A DNA stretch of 64,000 nucleotides from Chryseobacterium gleum (GCA_945881885.1 CAMCVI010000007.1:84934-148933); one strand, 5' to 3'; shown: positions 27,631 through 38,621, numbered from the stretch's first letter. A program made the numbers and translations. Notes: generated by a model not told the origin, from the letters alone.

Positions 27631-28410
27631 ATGACAAATACTAAAGAACTAAGCGTAGAAGAAAAATTAAGAGCAATTTATGCTTTACAATTAATTGATT
27701 CTAAAATTGACGAAATAAGAAACGTACGAGGAGAATTACCTTTAGAAGTGGAAGATTTAGAAGATGAAGTAGCAGGATTATCTAAACGATTAGATAAATT
27801 AAACGAAGATTTAAACAATATTGATCATCAAGCGAAAGAGAAAAAAAATAATATTGATGACCACAAAACTGCAATAAAAAAATATACGGACCAACAGAAA
27901 AATGTGCGAAACAATAGAGAATTTAATTCTTTATCAAAAGAAATTGAGTTTCAAGAATTAGAAATTCAATTGGCTGAAAAGCACATTAAAGAAATGAAAG
28001 TTACTTTAGAAAACAAAAAAGAAATTGTTAATGAAACTAGAGACAAACTGGAAAGCAAACAAAATCACTTAAAACATAAAAAAGCAGAGTTAAGTGATAT
28101 AATGGCAGAAACTGAAAAAGACGAAAACTTTTTAATTGAAAAATCTAATGAATTTAGAGGCAAAATTGAAGAGCGTTTATTAGCAGCTTATGACCGAATT
28201 AGAAATAGTGTAATTAATGGCTTAGCAGTTGTTTCTATAGAACGTGGCGCATCTGCAGGTTCATTTTTTACTATTCCACCACAAACTCAAATGGAAATTG
28301 CGGGTAGAAAGAAAATCTTAACAGATGAACACAGTGGCCGAATTTTAGTTGATAGCGTTTTAGCTGACGAAGAAAAAGAAAAAATGGAGAAAATTTTCGC
28401 CAAAATGTAA
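27631..28410 (+). CDS. Coiled-coil protein of the C4-type zinc-ribbon family, lacking the cysteines
   Basis: 259 residues. A long antiparallel coiled coil (about 30-190, for example LEDEVAGLSKRLDKLNEDL and VTLENKKEIVNETRDKLESK) precedes a C-terminal block GASAGSFFTIPPQTQMEIAGRKKI ... EHSGRILV. This aligns with the zf-RING_7 zinc ribbon (CxxC...CGRIL) found after Nif3 in many bacteria, but no cysteine occurs anywhere in the protein. The fold may be kept without zinc. Function unknown; tight linkage to the Nif3-like gene suggests they work together. Confidence 0.85.
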   Translation: MTNTKELSVEEKLRAIYALQLIDSKIDEIRNVRGELPLEVEDLEDEVAGLSKRLDKLNEDLNNIDHQAKEKKNNIDDHKTAIKKYTDQQKNVRNNREFNSLSKEIEFQELEIQLAEKHIKEMKVTLENKKEIVNETRDKLESKQNHLKHKKAELSDIMAETEKDENFLIEKSNEFRGKIEERLLAAYDRIRNSVINGLAVVSIERGASAGSFFTIPPQTQMEIAGRKKILTDEHSGRILVDSVLADEEKEKMEKIFAKM

Positions 28411-28460
28411 TATTATTGGTCGAAAGTCTGAAAGGCAAATAACTAAATATATATACAATA

Positions 28461-28490
28461 AAAAAATCCCAATTTGCATTGGGATTTTTT
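28461..28490 (+). terminator. Terminator of the Nif3-coiled-coil operon
   Basis: Stem AAAAAATCCCAAT / ATTGGGATTTTTT with a 4-base loop; the T side doubles as the termination tract. Confidence 0.88.
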
Positions 28491-28502
28491 TATTACAAAA
28501 CC

Positions 28503-28532
28503 CTAAACAAATAAACATCTAAACAAATAAAC
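28503..28532 (+). repeat. 14-bp direct repeat upstream of rluF
   Basis: CTAAACAAATAAAC occurs twice (28503-28516 and 28519-28532), separated by AT, 26 bases before the -7 element of rluF. Confidence 0.85.
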
Positions 28533-28558
28533 CACCCAAAAATTTAAACTAAAAAAAC

Positions 28559-28566
28559 TACCTTTG
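28559..28566 (+). promoter_or_regulatory. Promoter -7 element at the rluF start
   Basis: TACCTTTG fits TAnnTTTG exactly but ends only four bases before the rluF ATG. No convincing -33 element is seen. Confidence 0.5.
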
Positions 28567-28570
28567 CCAA

Positions 28571-29359
28571 ATGGAAGAACAATTAGTACGCATTAATAAA
28601 TATTTATCAGAATCCGGATTTTGCTCTCGTAGAGAAGCCGACAGATTATTGGAAGAAGGCAGAATTACCATCAACGGAAAATCTCCAGAATTAGGCACAA
28701 AAGTAGCCCCAGGAGACGAAGTTCGTGTAAATGGCGAATTGGTTACCAACACGAATAAAAAACCCATTTATTTATCCTTCCACAAGCCAGCGGGAATTGA
28801 ATGCACCACCAATTTAAACATTCCAGACAATATTGTAGATTACATCAATTATCCAGAACGCGTTTTTCCTATTGGAAGATTGGACAAAGCCAGCGAAGGA
28901 TTAATCTTTATGACAAATGATGGCGATATTGTAAACAAAATTCTACGCGCCAGAAACAACCACGAAAAAGAATATATTGTTACCGTTGACAAACCCATTA
29001 CTGATGTTTTCATCAAGCAAATGAGTAATGGTTTGCCTATTTTGGATACTATTACCAAAAAATGTAAGGTAGAAAAAATGAGTCAGTTTGTGTTTAAAAT
29101 TGTTTTAACACAAGGATTAAACAGACAAATTCGTCGTATGTGCGAATATTTAGATTACGAAGTAAGCTCGCTAAAACGCATACGAATTATCAATATCACT
29201 TTAGACGTTCCTGTTGGAAAATACCGCCCGTTAACCGACAAAGAAATTATTGAGTTAAATACACTTATTGAACCTTCAAGCAAAACCGAAGACGCCAGTA
29301 TTTTACGTGATAAGAAAACCAATTACGGCAATAGAAATTACGACAAACGAAACAGATAA
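28571..29359 (+). CDS. rluF: 23S rRNA pseudouridine synthase RluF
   Basis: 262 residues. An N-terminal S4 RNA-binding domain ([24 protein letters not shown], 7-30) and a RluB/E/F-type synthase domain. The catalytic aspartate is D105 in [10 protein letters not shown]. Long blocks shared with E. coli RluF are [35 protein letters not shown] and [20 protein letters not shown]. The E. coli enzyme modifies U2604 of 23S rRNA. The Lys/Asn/Arg-rich tail is poorly conserved. The start at 28571 fits the family length, although it sits right on the promoter. Confidence 0.95.
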   Translation: MEEQLVRINKYLSESGFCSRREADRLLEEGRITINGKSPELGTKVAPGDEVRVNGELVTNTNKKPIYLSFHKPAGIECTTNLNIPDNIVDYINYPERVFPIGRLDKASEGLIFMTNDGDIVNKILRARNNHEKEYIVTVDKPITDVFIKQMSNGLPILDTITKKCKVEKMSQFVFKIVLTQGLNRQIRRMCEYLDYEVSSLKRIRIINITLDVPVGKYRPLTDKEIIELNTLIEPSSKTEDASILRDKKTNYGNRNYDKRNR

Positions 29360-29365
29360 TTTTTT

Positions 29366-29446
29366 GGGCGTTCCCCTTCGGGTCGTGTCTTCCGCTATAT
29401 TCCCGAGAAAAACGGGATATGCCGCTACAACCACTAACGCAAACCC
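29366..29446. repeat. GC-rich inverted-repeat element between convergent genes (REP/MITE-like)
   Basis: About 80 bases, far richer in GC than the flanks. Short outer inverted repeat GCGTT (29368-29372) / AACGC (29436-29440), an inner CCCCTTCGGGTCG block, and a hairpin ATATTCCCG / CGGGATAT (about 29397-29420) with an A-rich loop. It begins just after the rluF stop and ends just before the GNAT stop. I recall similar GGGCGTTCC...TCGGGTCG...CCGCT...AACGC elements in flavobacterial intergenic DNA, but cannot count copies here. Confidence 0.65.
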
Positions 29447-29453
29447 GTTTTCA

Positions 29454-29945
29454 TTAGAAAATTAATTCCATTACGTAATCATCCATAACGTAACCATTCC
29501 CAATATCTATTACTTCCTCTTTTGAAACAACAAAACCTGCTTTTTCATAAAAGAACTTGGCTTTATTGTATTTATTTACATTTAAAAATATGCCTTTCTG
29601 ATCATTGCTTTTGGCGATTCTCACTATTACATCAATCATAAATTTACCAAAACCTTTTCCTTGTGTTTCTGGTAACAAATAAATTTTATGAATTTTTAGC
29701 AACTTCGTTTTCTTACAATTGAATTCGTAAGAAACAAATCCAACAACATTATTGTCTTCAAATACTAATTCAAAAACTTGACCCGCATCCATTTGGTTTT
29801 CTAAATTGGTAAGTGCATATAAATTAGCTAACATAAAATCTAATTGCGCTTTTGATAATATCTCACCATAAGTAGCTGGCCAAATAGCAAAAGCTAAATC
29901 GCGAACTATCAAAAGTTGGTCTCTTTTACAAGCAATCATTTTCAT
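29454..29945 (-). CDS. GNAT family N-acetyltransferase
   Basis: 163 residues with the GNAT fold. The acetyl-CoA pyrophosphate loop appears as LLPETQGKGFGKFMIDVI (Q/RxxGxG/A), and motif B as NVNKYNKAKFFYEKAGFV. The N-terminal IRDLAFAIWPATYGEILSKAQLDFML resembles the PaiA-like or small-substrate group. Substrate unknown. Transcribed away from the T9SS locus, whose terminator lies just upstream. Confidence 0.88.
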   Translation of the reverse strand: MKMIACKRDQLLIVRDLAFAIWPATYGEILSKAQLDFMLANLYALTNLENQMDAGQVFELVFEDNNVVGFVSYEFNCKKTKLLKIHKIYLLPETQGKGFGKFMIDVIVRIAKSNDQKGIFLNVNKYNKAKFFYEKAGFVVSKEEVIDIGNGYVMDDYVMELIF

Positions 29946-29961
29946 TTGGCTAAAATAAAAA

Positions 29962-29997
29962 CAAAAAGGGTCAATCTATTCCAGATTGACCCTTTTT
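29962..29997 (-). terminator. Terminator of the adhesin-PorP/SprF operon
   Basis: 14-bp stem AAAAGGGTCAATCT / AGATTGACCCTTTT with a short loop and T tracts on both sides, 26 bases after the PorP/SprF stop and just upstream of the GNAT start. Confidence 0.9.
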
Positions 29998-30022
29998 TAA
30001 AAGATATTTTTTTAAACCCTAT

Positions 30023-30913
30023 TTAGTTAAATTTATAACTTAAAAAGAATTCATTAGAACCATTAGCGCGCCCTAAAGTTTGGCTACGAACGCTGTATTC
30101 ATAAGCATAACCCAAAGCGAATTTTTTATTCACATTTATCGAAGCTAATCCTGCTAGAGTATTATCTGTTCTGTACGTTACGCCAAAATTGATGTTGTCA
30201 TCATATTTAAGAGTTGTAGTAAAATCCGTTGAAAAAGGAGCTCCATTTACATAACGTAACATTATAGATGGGATTATATCCAATGAAGGAGAAACTTCAA
30301 AAGTTCTTCCTGTTGAAAAATAATAATGTGCCTGATCAGTTGCAACTGATGCAAAACCTGCTTCATCTTTTGCTCTTTTAGTATCCAACATTTTCGGAGT
30401 AGATAACGAAACATAATAGTTTTGGCTTTTTAAATAAAAACCAACCCCAATGTTTGGATTAAATCTTGAAATTGACTGTAAACTTGGATCGGAAATATTG
30501 TAATTATACGTTTGTAATCCACTTGTGTTTACTTCATAGTTGTTACCTCCAGCTTTAATACCCATAAATAAGTTCAAAGATTCGTTTAACTGTACTTTGT
30601 AAGAAAAGTCTACTGCAACAAAAGTTTGTTTTTCAATAAAAACCTGATCTCTAACAACAGAAAAACCAATAGCCAAATTTTTACTTACAGGCGACATGAA
30701 TGAAGCTGCTTGAGTTTGTGGTGCATCTGCGACACCAGCCCATTGTTGTCTAACACTAGTTCTGAATTGAGTTTCGCCGTCTACACTAACTGCAGCTGGA
30801 TTGACTAAATTTAAATGATTACCATAAAAAGCTAGTATACTTTCTTGCTGAGCTAAAGCACTACTACTTATTAAAAGTAGTAGTACTATGCTAATATTTT
30901 GAATTTTTTTCAT
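30023..30913 (-). CDS. PorP/SprF family type IX secretion membrane protein
   Basis: 296 residues. A signal peptide (about 1-21, ending SSALAQ) and a beta-barrel of about 14 strands with the family start QESILAFYGNHLNLVNPAAVS, ending in FFLSYKFN with an aromatic near the C-terminus. PorP/SprF proteins sit in the outer membrane and are needed to export or anchor large T9SS cargo with type B C-terminal domains. The gene follows such a cargo gene by 23 bases, the SprB-SprF arrangement, so it is probably the dedicated partner of that adhesin. Confidence 0.93.
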   Translation of the reverse strand: MKKIQNISIVLLLLISSSALAQQESILAFYGNHLNLVNPAAVSVDGETQFRTSVRQQWAGVADAPQTQAASFMSPVSKNLAIGFSVVRDQVFIEKQTFVAVDFSYKVQLNESLNLFMGIKAGGNNYEVNTSGLQTYNYNISDPSLQSISRFNPNIGVGFYLKSQNYYVSLSTPKMLDTKRAKDEAGFASVATDQAHYYFSTGRTFEVSPSLDIIPSIMLRYVNGAPFSTDFTTTLKYDDNINFGVTYRTDNTLAGLASINVNKKFALGYAYEYSVRSQTLGRANGSNEFFLSYKFN

Positions 30914-30936
30914 TGTATATTAATTTTACTTTTAAA

Positions 30937-33900
30937 TTATTTGGTAATAAATATCCATCCTTGGTGCTCAATAGAACCATTACCATCTAAATCAATTTGA
31001 TAGTAGTAAGAAGATGATATTAAGTTGTTATTTTCTCCTTTGGTGTAAGAACCATTCCAATCATTTTGGTAATTATTTTTACTAAAGATAAGATCTCCCC
31101 AACGATTGTATACTTTAACTGAATTATTTGGATAATTTTGAATGTTATTGATAAACCATGTGTCATTTATTCCATCTCCATTAGGAGTAATGGCCTCTGA
31201 CACATTAACTTCAATAGTATCACAAACATCACCTACACCGTCATTATCAACATCTTGTTGACTTGGATTGTAAATAAAAGGACAATTATCATAGCCATCT
31301 AAAACAAAATCATTATCATCATCATTATCACAAGCATTACCAATTCCATCATTATCATTATCGGCTTGATTTGCATTTGCTTGAAGAGGACAATTATCAT
31401 TAACATCTAAAATTCCATCATTATCATCATCTGTATCACAATTATCTGGCGCTCCATCTAAATCGTTATCACTTGTTGTTGTGAAATCGAAAGACACAGT
31501 TACAATTGCAGTTACTGAAGTGGCATTTCCACTAGCATCAGTTGCTGTTAATGTTACAGTATTTGGACCAATATTCGCACATGTGAATGTTGATGGAGTG
31601 ACTACTAATGTAGTTATTCCACAATTATCAGTTGAGCCATTATTAACTTGAGCAGCAGTAATTGATGCTGTACCCGAAGCATTTAACAAGACCGATACCG
31701 GCGTTGTTATTACAATTGGTGCAACATTATCTGTTAAAGTTATTGAAGCTGTTGAAAAGCATCCTGTGCTTCCATTTGTTGAAATCGCTTGGTAAGTCAA
31801 TGGTGTAGCAGAAGGAGGTAGTGCATATACCGTTGAAGCTGATGTTCCTGCAACATAAGGAACAGTACCTGCTGCATTAGTAAATAAATTAGTAGCAGGT
31901 GACCAAGTTATTACACCTTGCGATTTCACAATTTTAACATCATCAATTAACCAACCATAAAAGTTAGCACTACTATCTGTGGTATAACGGAATCTAATTC
32001 TAAATTGAGAACTTGCTAAAGCAGCTGCTGGAATATTTAACGTTTCCGTTTTCCATAAACTAGTGGCTGGACCAACTCCAGGAGTTGATGTAGTACCTGT
32101 AAATACAGTATTCCAATCTGAGTAGCTATTTTTTGTAAATCTAACATTTGTATCAAATACAGTTGTCAAAGCACCTCCTACATAATCTGCAGGTGTAAAT
32201 GTAGTCCATGTAGTTCCTCCGTTAGTCGAATATTCAACAAAACCATAATCATATCCAGCTTCCATAGCAGCTATATGTGAAAATGTAACGGAAGCATTCG
32301 CTGCACCAATTAAGTTTATATTTTGATTTAATTCATAAGTAGCAGTTGCACTAACTGATGTGGTATTAAACAATATAGAACCTGTTCCTTGAGCATAATA
32401 AGTAGTATTTAATGCACTAGTTGCATTAGTACTTACTGTAAAATTAGAAGGCGCAGTGTCCATAGGTTGTGCAAATGCATTTTGTATAAAATTACCCCCA
32501 GTAGCTGTCATTGGAAAAATAACCCCAACACAGGCAGAAGAATTTACAGGTGTAATAGTAACAGCAGATGGTAAAGGATTTACTGTAACCGAGAAAGTAG
32601 CAACATTAGCACATAAACTTCCACTAGTTTGAGTGGCTGTTAATGTGTATACAGTTGAAACAGTTGGATTAAATATCCAACCTGTAGTTACATTACCCGT
32701 TACACCAGTTGCTGGTGACCAAACATAAGTATTGAAATTTGTAGTTGGAGATGTTACTGTTACAGGCGTTGTACTATTTGTGTTACAAATTGTAGCGGTT
32801 GCAGCACTTATTGTTAAAACAGGTGGAGCGGTAACTGTAGCAGTTACTGCGCTTCTTAATGATTGACAAGCAGCTTGACCTGAAAACACAACATTTGGTC
32901 TAGTATTTGTTGCCGTTGGTGTTGGTGAACTTGTATAATAAGCAGCATTATTAGAACTAGAAAACGAATGTAATACTGTATTAGTAGAAGTTGTCGTTAC
33001 AAAAGTAGTTGCGTTTGAATTTCCGTATTGTCCGTCTTCACGGATATCAATAATAATATTAGAAGAACCATCCCAGTTGTATGGAGTAGCTAAAGTAATT
33101 GTATTACCACCTACAGTTGGTGTGTAGTTAGATGGTCCAAATGCAACTGCTAAACCAGTTGTTTGGTAAGCTGTTAAAGTTGAATTTGTTGTAGCACCCA
33201 TTCTTATAGCAAAATTATTTATAATAGCTGGACTAGGTAAAGCTGCAATATTAAATTGTAAAGAAGTAATATTTCCAGCGCTTAAACCTAATGCTTGTAA
33301 TTCTGCAGCAGTGAAAACAATTTGTTTCCAACCTTGATACCAATAATTACAAAACACACTGTTTTGAGATGTAGCACCGGTTAAAGCAGTTCCTGTTCCA
33401 GCAGTTATTGTCCCTGAAGTTACCGTTTCTGATGCAGCATAATATGTAGTTGAAGCAGAAATTATTGGTGTAGTAAATGAATTCCCTGAAGCTAAAGCAG
33501 CTCCACCTGTAGCAGCATTAAACCATTTAATAGTTGCTCCAGTACTTGGAGTAGCTCCAAGAACAACGGTACCAACTCCACAACGTGTAGCAGGTGTAGT
33601 CGCTGTTATACTGTTAGCAAAAGTAATTTGAACTGCTGTTGAAGTAGCCGTAGTAGGACCAGTAACACAAGTTACCTCACATCTATAAAATGTAGCCTGG
33701 GTTGGAGTAATAGACAAGGTTGCATTAGTTGCACCAGTAATATTTGTATAAGTTGTTCCATCTGTTGACGACTTCCACTGATAGGTAATTCCAGAACTTG
33801 AAGGTGGATTTTGTAAACTTAAATTCACACTATTTCCTGAACATACAGTTAAAGTGGATGCTAAAGTATTACCAGGAGTAGGTGTTCCAACACATGCATT

Positions 33901-36900
33901 TGAATTGGCATAACTTAAAAATCCTGTGTAATTAGCACTTGTAATTGGAGTGTTAGACTGTGTAGTCGCACCAGCTACTGCTGTAGCTACTGAACCAAAT
34001 GCATTTGAGTATTGTCCTGTAGCCGTAGCTGCTTGAACTGGGATGCTTGTTGCTAAAATTCCTGCATCACCTAAAAGTACATTTAAATCAGTAACAGTTC
34101 CTGAAATGATTGGTGCATGCCATCTTCTTGTAGTTGACATACCATTAATAGCTGCATTTTGAGTTCCTGTGTTGGTATCAAAAGCTTCCGCTCTCATTAC
34201 CGAAACTGCTGTAGTTAAAGGCGCCAATGAAATTGGAGCATAAGCAGACTTTCCTACAGGGAATAAAATATATGATGTGTTTGTATTACCAGAAGCAATT
34301 GTTCTTGCAAATGGTCCTTTTACCATATTTGTTGCACTAGGTGTTCCAGAAAGCGTTCCAGCCGCTGTTGCTGTACCTAATGTAAGTAAATTAGTATTTG
34401 TAGTATTAATTAAACCAGAAGTCATGGTTAAGGTACCACTTATAGATAACGGAACACTTAAAGTAACTCCAGTTGCATTACTGTTATTTACAGTTAATGA
34501 AGTTAAATTAGCAGTTGTTGTTGTCGCTGAATTTCTAAAAACTCCAGGACCAGAAATCGTTTGTGGGTTTGTATTTACAGATACCGTACCATCAAGGTAA
34601 TTTGCTAATCCCAATATGCTGGTTGAAGTTAAGATACCTTTGTTTATAATATTACCTGAAACATAAAACGTACCAAATAATATTTCTGAACTAGGTTCTA
34701 TTGTTACATTTCCATTAATTCCAAAAGTATATGTTGTGGTAACATTTCTATTGGTACCTCCTAATGTATTTACTTCTAAATTTCCAAAAGATATTCTTCT
34801 AGAACTTACCCATGTATTTAACCTAAAACCATTTGTAGCGTTACCTCCTGCATCTGTTGAAACTCCATTACCTAATTTAAGTGTGTGTGCGCTAGAAACA
34901 TTAACATTCGCTGTACTATTTGTATAGGCCAATGTATTTGAAGCAGTCGAGTTTGCATGTGGGTCAGGAATAGTTAAGACACCACCCGTCCAGTTTACAA
35001 ATTCTGAATTTAATTGAACAATAGCAGTACCTGAAGCAACAGAATTTGTTGCATTTCCAGCAGCATTTCCATCAACTATAATTAGTCCACCACTTTGATT
35101 ATAAATTGAACCCGCATTATGTAGCATGTTTCCATTTACAGTTAATGTTCCACCTGATACTGTTAAGGTACCATTATTAAGCAATGTACTATTATTGTTA
35201 GTACAACCAACGGTAACATCGCCAGAAGCAACAACTAATGCTCCAGTACCTGCAATTGAAAGAGATTTTGAATTATTAGCTGCAGAATTTACAGTAACTG
35301 TATGACCAGGTAAAATATTCACAATTGTATTACATGTAGGCACTGAATTGGTATCCCAAGTTGAGGCTACATTCCAGTTACCTGATCCATTAGAGTTAAC
35401 CACTACTTGAACATCTGCGGCTACTGCCCCTATGTAATGTGGACCTGTTAAATTTGCAATAGTTAGTCCAGTTCTAGCAACCTGAAAATTCGGAGTAGTA
35501 CCTGTACCAGCCACGTGAGTTCCTGCAGCACCGTTTGCTTGAACTAATCTTAAATTCGCAACAGTATTTGTGTCTAAAGCACCGGCGCCAGTTAGTCTAA
35601 CTCCTAAGGTTCCAGTTGCAGTTATTCCATCACCAGCAGTAAATGACCAAGAACTATTCGTTCTTGTATCAACAGAGGCTGTTCCGTCAAGGAATGAAGG
35701 AGTTATTGTAAAAATACCTCCAGCGTTTGCATGTGATGCTGTAATTGTACCTCCAGCAGATAAAGCTGTAGCTGTACTAAAATAAACACTTGCGCTTCTA
35801 TTATTTGAAGCAGATGCAACAGGGAAATATCCTACTGCTGTTCCTGCTGATGTTGGCAGAGCAGCTACACCAAACCATCTTTTGAAGCCTCCTGTAGTAA
35901 CACGTATGTTACCAGCAGTCCAAGATAAGGTACCAGCATTAGTTGCTGATGTACCTAATGTAAGTTCGTTTGTTGTAATATTAATATCACCACTTGTCAT
36001 GGTTAAAGTAGTAGGTAATGTTCTTGAAAACGGAAGTGTAACTACATTTCCAGCGCCTAAAGCTACTGTTAAATTAGTTGGACCGTTTAAAACTGGAAAC
36101 TCTATCGCTCTAGCTGTAACTAAACCAGGGAAGTCATACGTTAAAGTAGAACTTACCGCATTGTATGCAAATCCAGTAATTGTTCCCGCTAATGTTATTG
36201 GATTAACCGCACCAGTTGAAATTCTTAATCCACCAGATGTACCGTTTCCAATTGGAAAAAATGCAGGAAAAGATCCCGTACCAGTAACAGTAACTCCCAA
36301 TGGATTTGAAAATCTCCAAGTTGCTGTGTTAGCTACTAAAGCATCTAAAGTTAAATTTTGAGCAGTTGTCGTATTGGCAAAGTTAAATACACCATTTCCG
36401 GTTGGCGTCATTACACCTCCTGTTTTAATAAAATTTCCAGAAATAGTATAGTTTGCTGTACTTGAAGCCAAGTTAAAAGTTCCGCCAGTTATATTAATGT
36501 TATTAATAACATGGGTACTAGTTCCTGAATTTATAAAAGATCCCGTACCCGTAGAAACTAAATTTAAATTATTTCTCACTGCCCAAGTACCACTAATAGC
36601 ATTAGTTACTGTTGCAGTTTGTAAAGGACAATTCCAATTAAAATTCCAAAAACTTTGAGCGTAAGATGGATGACCAGTATTAGTAGTATACCCAATAATA
36701 TTACAATTCGATCCGTCAGCCCATGTAGCTGTTGGTAAAGTCCCACTTACAGTAGTATATTTATGTTCGTAATTTCCATTTACGATAAGAGTAGTAGCTG
36801 AAGTTCCTGACCAAGCAGAAGTAGAAACAGTACCACCAGCAGCTAAAGTTCCTGAAGCACTTACAGTAGTAGTAGTTCCTGTTAGGTTTAAAACATTTAC

Positions 36901-37980
36901 AGGTGTAGTATTATTGATTTCCAATCTACCAGCTATCGTATTTATAGCACCTGAAGAAAACGCAACAGTTAAAGCACCTGTTGCACCATTTGACATAAGA
37001 GTACTTCCACTTGGTATATTTAATGATGCAAGTGTTAAAGTTGTGGCCGTAGAAGTAGCGGCCTGAAAATTTGCAGTAGTGTTATTAGAAAAAGTAACTA
37101 TACCACCCACTGAACCTGTTGCCGGTATGGTAACTGTAGAAGTACCACCTTGACTAAAGTTTAATATATCAGAAATATCACTTGTATTTCTTGCTGGTGT
37201 CCAATTAGACGGGGTTTCCCATGCCGCAGAGCCACTTGTAGCTATCCATGTATATGACAATGGTACAGATGATGTCAGAGAAATATCATCAATAGCAGCT
37301 GGGGGATTAACTATGTCAGAAAAGTCAGATTTCCAACTAAAAATCAATCTATATGATCCTGGAGAAGCTGAAAAGGTTATTGTTTCTGTATTCCAATTAG
37401 TACTACTTAATTTATACATTCCACTTGTAGCACCAGGACCACTTAACTGAATTGCTCCAGTCACAGCCGATGTGGCAAGTGGCGTTAAAGTAGTGGGAGC
37501 TATAAAAACTTTCATATTATCCCAATCTGAAGTTGTAGTACCTTCTCCACCAACTTTCCATTTAAATGAAAGAACTACTTTAGTTTCTCCTGCAGGAATT
37601 GTAACATCTCTATATACATGATTAAATACACTTGTTTGTGAATAGGTCCATGATGTCCCACCATTTGCTGAAACATAAGCACAATTGGAACCACTAGCGG
37701 AAACAGGAACGTTTCCTATACTCCATGCATCAGTAGTAGGATTAATCGTAGTCCAACCATTTGCAGCAAAAGTGCTTCCATTTTCAAATCCTCCTGCACC
37801 TGTAGGAGATATTAGTGTAGTTTGCCCTTGTACAAAAACAAACGAAAACATGGCCACCAATAACGTTACAAAAGAAAGCCAGTTTCGTTTTGTAGCCTTA
37901 TACGATGTGACTTCTTGTTTTTTAGAAGTGGTTGCTCCTTCATAAGTACATGCAGCAACCGAAACATAATTGTTTATCAT
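30937..37980 (-). CDS. Giant T9SS-exported adhesin with gliding-motility C-terminal domain
   Basis: 2347 residues from the ATG at 37980; the frame opens earlier, but a GTG at 38013 overlaps the promoter. A long signal peptide has its hydrophobic core at about 34-52. In order follow a jelly-roll module (about 65-240, DDISLTS at its end), many Thr/Ser/Gly/Asn-rich beta repeats, two [13 protein letters not shown] stretches (near 250 and 860), Ig-like domains (about 1370-1455 and near 1740), thrombospondin type 3 calcium repeats (about 2170-2255) and a type B T9SS C-terminal domain ([12 protein letters not shown] to the end, WIFITK). It should be a surface adhesin or motility protein; the ligand is unknown. 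Confidence 0.92.
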   Translation of the reverse strand: MINNYVSVAACTYEGATTSKKQEVTSYKATKRNWLSFVTLLVAMFSFVFVQGQTTLISPTGAGGFENGSTFAANGWTTINPTTDAWSIGNVPVSASGSNCAYVSANGGTSWTYSQTSVFNHVYRDVTIPAGETKVVLSFKWKVGGEGTTTSDWDNMKVFIAPTTLTPLATSAVTGAIQLSGPGATSGMYKLSSTNWNTETITFSASPGSYRLIFSWKSDFSDIVNPPAAIDDISLTSSVPLSYTWIATSGSAAWETPSNWTPARNTSDISDILNFSQGGTSTVTIPATGSVGGIVTFSNNTTANFQAATSTATTLTLASLNIPSGSTLMSNGATGALTVAFSSGAINTIAGRLEINNTTPVNVLNLTGTTTTVSASGTLAAGGTVSTSAWSGTSATTLIVNGNYEHKYTTVSGTLPTATWADGSNCNIIGYTTNTGHPSYAQSFWNFNWNCPLQTATVTNAISGTWAVRNNLNLVSTGTGSFINSGTSTHVINNINITGGTFNLASSTANYTISGNFIKTGGVMTPTGNGVFNFANTTTAQNLTLDALVANTATWRFSNPLGVTVTGTGSFPAFFPIGNGTSGGLRISTGAVNPITLAGTITGFAYNAVSSTLTYDFPGLVTARAIEFPVLNGPTNLTVALGAGNVVTLPFSRTLPTTLTMTSGDINITTNELTLGTSATNAGTLSWTAGNIRVTTGGFKRWFGVAALPTSAGTAVGYFPVASASNNRSASVYFSTATALSAGGTITASHANAGGIFTITPSFLDGTASVDTRTNSSWSFTAGDGITATGTLGVRLTGAGALDTNTVANLRLVQANGAAGTHVAGTGTTPNFQVARTGLTIANLTGPHYIGAVAADVQVVVNSNGSGNWNVASTWDTNSVPTCNTIVNILPGHTVTVNSAANNSKSLSIAGTGALVVASGDVTVGCTNNNSTLLNNGTLTVSGGTLTVNGNMLHNAGSIYNQSGGLIIVDGNAAGNATNSVASGTAIVQLNSEFVNWTGGVLTIPDPHANSTASNTLAYTNSTANVNVSSAHTLKLGNGVSTDAGGNATNGFRLNTWVSSRRISFGNLEVNTLGGTNRNVTTTYTFGINGNVTIEPSSEILFGTFYVSGNIINKGILTSTSILGLANYLDGTVSVNTNPQTISGPGVFRNSATTTTANLTSLTVNNSNATGVTLSVPLSISGTLTMTSGLINTTNTNLLTLGTATAAGTLSGTPSATNMVKGPFARTIASGNTNTSYILFPVGKSAYAPISLAPLTTAVSVMRAEAFDTNTGTQNAAINGMSTTRRWHAPIISGTVTDLNVLLGDAGILATSIPVQAATATGQYSNAFGSVATAVAGATTQSNTPITSANYTGFLSYANSNACVGTPTPGNTLASTLTVCSGNSVNLSLQNPPSSSGITYQWKSSTDGTTYTNITGATNATLSITPTQATFYRCEVTCVTGPTTATSTAVQITFANSITATTPATRCGVGTVVLGATPSTGATIKWFNAATGGAALASGNSFTTPIISASTTYYAASETVTSGTITAGTGTALTGATSQNSVFCNYWYQGWKQIVFTAAELQALGLSAGNITSLQFNIAALPSPAIINNFAIRMGATTNSTLTAYQTTGLAVAFGPSNYTPTVGGNTITLATPYNWDGSSNIIIDIREDGQYGNSNATTFVTTTSTNTVLHSFSSSNNAAYYTSSPTPTATNTRPNVVFSGQAACQSLRSAVTATVTAPPVLTISAATATICNTNSTTPVTVTSPTTNFNTYVWSPATGVTGNVTTGWIFNPTVSTVYTLTATQTSGSLCANVATFSVTVNPLPSAVTITPVNSSACVGVIFPMTATGGNFIQNAFAQPMDTAPSNFTVSTNATSALNTTYYAQGTGSILFNTTSVSATATYELNQNINLIGAANASVTFSHIAAMEAGYDYGFVEYSTNGGTTWTTFTPADYVGGALTTVFDTNVRFTKNSYSDWNTVFTGTTSTPGVGPATSLWKTETLNIPAAALASSQFRIRFRYTTDSSANFYGWLIDDVKIVKSQGVITWSPATNLFTNAAGTVPYVAGTSASTVYALPPSATPLTYQAISTNGSTGCFSTASITLTDNVAPIVITTPVSVLLNASGTASITAAQVNNGSTDNCGITTLVVTPSTFTCANIGPNTVTLTATDASGNATSVTAIVTVSFDFTTTSDNDLDGAPDNCDTDDDNDGILDVNDNCPLQANANQADNDNDGIGNACDNDDDNDFVLDGYDNCPFIYNPSQQDVDNDGVGDVCDTIEVNVSEAITPNGDGINDTWFINNIQNYPNNSVKVYNRWGDLIFSKNNYQNDWNGSYTKGENNNLISSSYYYQIDLDGNGSIEHQGWIFITK

Positions 37981-38012
37981 AATAAGTAATTTAGTTTTAT
38001 AAGTGTAATTCA

Positions 38013-38041
38013 CAAATATATTTAAAAAAAATAAAAAATAA
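38013..38041 (-). promoter_or_regulatory. Promoter of the adhesin-PorP/SprF operon
   Basis: TATATTTG at 38020-38013 on the minus strand with T-rich DNA 18-19 bases upstream; leader of about 25-30 bases to the ATG at 37980. Confidence 0.55.
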
Positions 38042-38116
38042 CATTAATTTAACTATTATTTAAAAAAAATATTTTTTGTTAGGAAAAGATAGTATTTACA
38101 AACAAATAGTAACATA

Positions 38117-38145
38117 AAACGCTTCAAAAAATTGAAGCGTTTTTT
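38117..38145 (-). terminator. Terminator downstream of the DUF3467 gene
   Basis: 12-bp stem AAAACGCTTCAA / TTGAAGCGTTTT with a 5-base loop. T runs occur on both sides, so it could act in either direction; the only gene ending here is DUF3467. The rest of the gap 37981-38116 is AT-rich leader DNA. Confidence 0.8.
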
Positions 38146-38149
38146 ATGA

Positions 38150-38458
38150 TTATGCTTGGCCTGTTGGACCAAAATTTAAGGGTATGGGCGGATGTTCTTC
38201 CTCTTTTATTTGTCCGTGTGCGTTTTCAAAACGATGAATGTTTTCGTTTAATGCTTTCAACAAACGTTTGGCATGTTGCGGCGTTAATATAATTCTAGAT
38301 TTTACTTTCGCTTTAGGCACACCTGGCATTAATGATATAAAATCCAATACAAACTCTGTATTAGAATGGTTGATTATCGCCAAATTGGAATAGGTTCCTT
38401 CTGCTATTTTTTCGTCTAGTTCTATATTGATTTGACCTTCTGGGTTGTTGTTTTCCAT
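38150..38458 (-). CDS. DUF3467 family protein
   Basis: 102 residues. It matches DUF3467: INIELDEKIAEGTYSNLAIINHSNTEFVLDFISLMPGVPKAKVKSRIILTPQHAKRLLKAL, then a variable acidic/Pro tail. A small cytosolic protein with no known function, conserved in Bacteroidota and some archaea. It lies downstream of rpoC and has its own promoter partly formed by the rpoC terminator. Confidence 0.88.
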   Translation of the reverse strand: MENNNPEGQINIELDEKIAEGTYSNLAIINHSNTEFVLDFISLMPGVPKAKVKSRIILTPQHAKRLLKALNENIHRFENAHGQIKEEEHPPIPLNFGPTGQA

Positions 38459-38540
38459 TTTTATTGGGTATTAGGAGTTGGGTGTTGGGTATAAGCCAAT
38501 GGATAATTGATAATTTATCACTTTAGCCATTTGACTGATG

Positions 38541-38570
38541 CAAGTATACAAAACCTTTTGATGAAAAAAA
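38541..38570 (-). promoter_or_regulatory. Promoter of the DUF3467 gene using the rpoC terminator T tract
   Basis: Minus strand: TTT at 38570-38568 (inside the terminator T tract), a 19-base spacer, then TATACTTG at 38548-38541, one mismatch from TAnnTTTG. Confidence 0.45.
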
Positions 38571-38602
38571 AGCCTAACAGAAAAAATCTGTTAGGCCTTT
38601 TT
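38565..38602 (-). terminator. Terminator of rpoC
   Basis: Minus strand: AAAAGGCCTAACAG / CTGTTAGGCTTTTT stem with a short loop and a run of about eight T, 20 bases after the rpoC stop. Confidence 0.9.
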
Positions 38603-38621
38603 AGTATATTAAGAATAAGAA

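Noticed and set aside
34277..36361. Several long plus-strand open frames opposite the giant adhesin gene
   Set aside because: They are mirror images of the Thr/Ser/Ala-rich repeats, have no family features and lack promoters.
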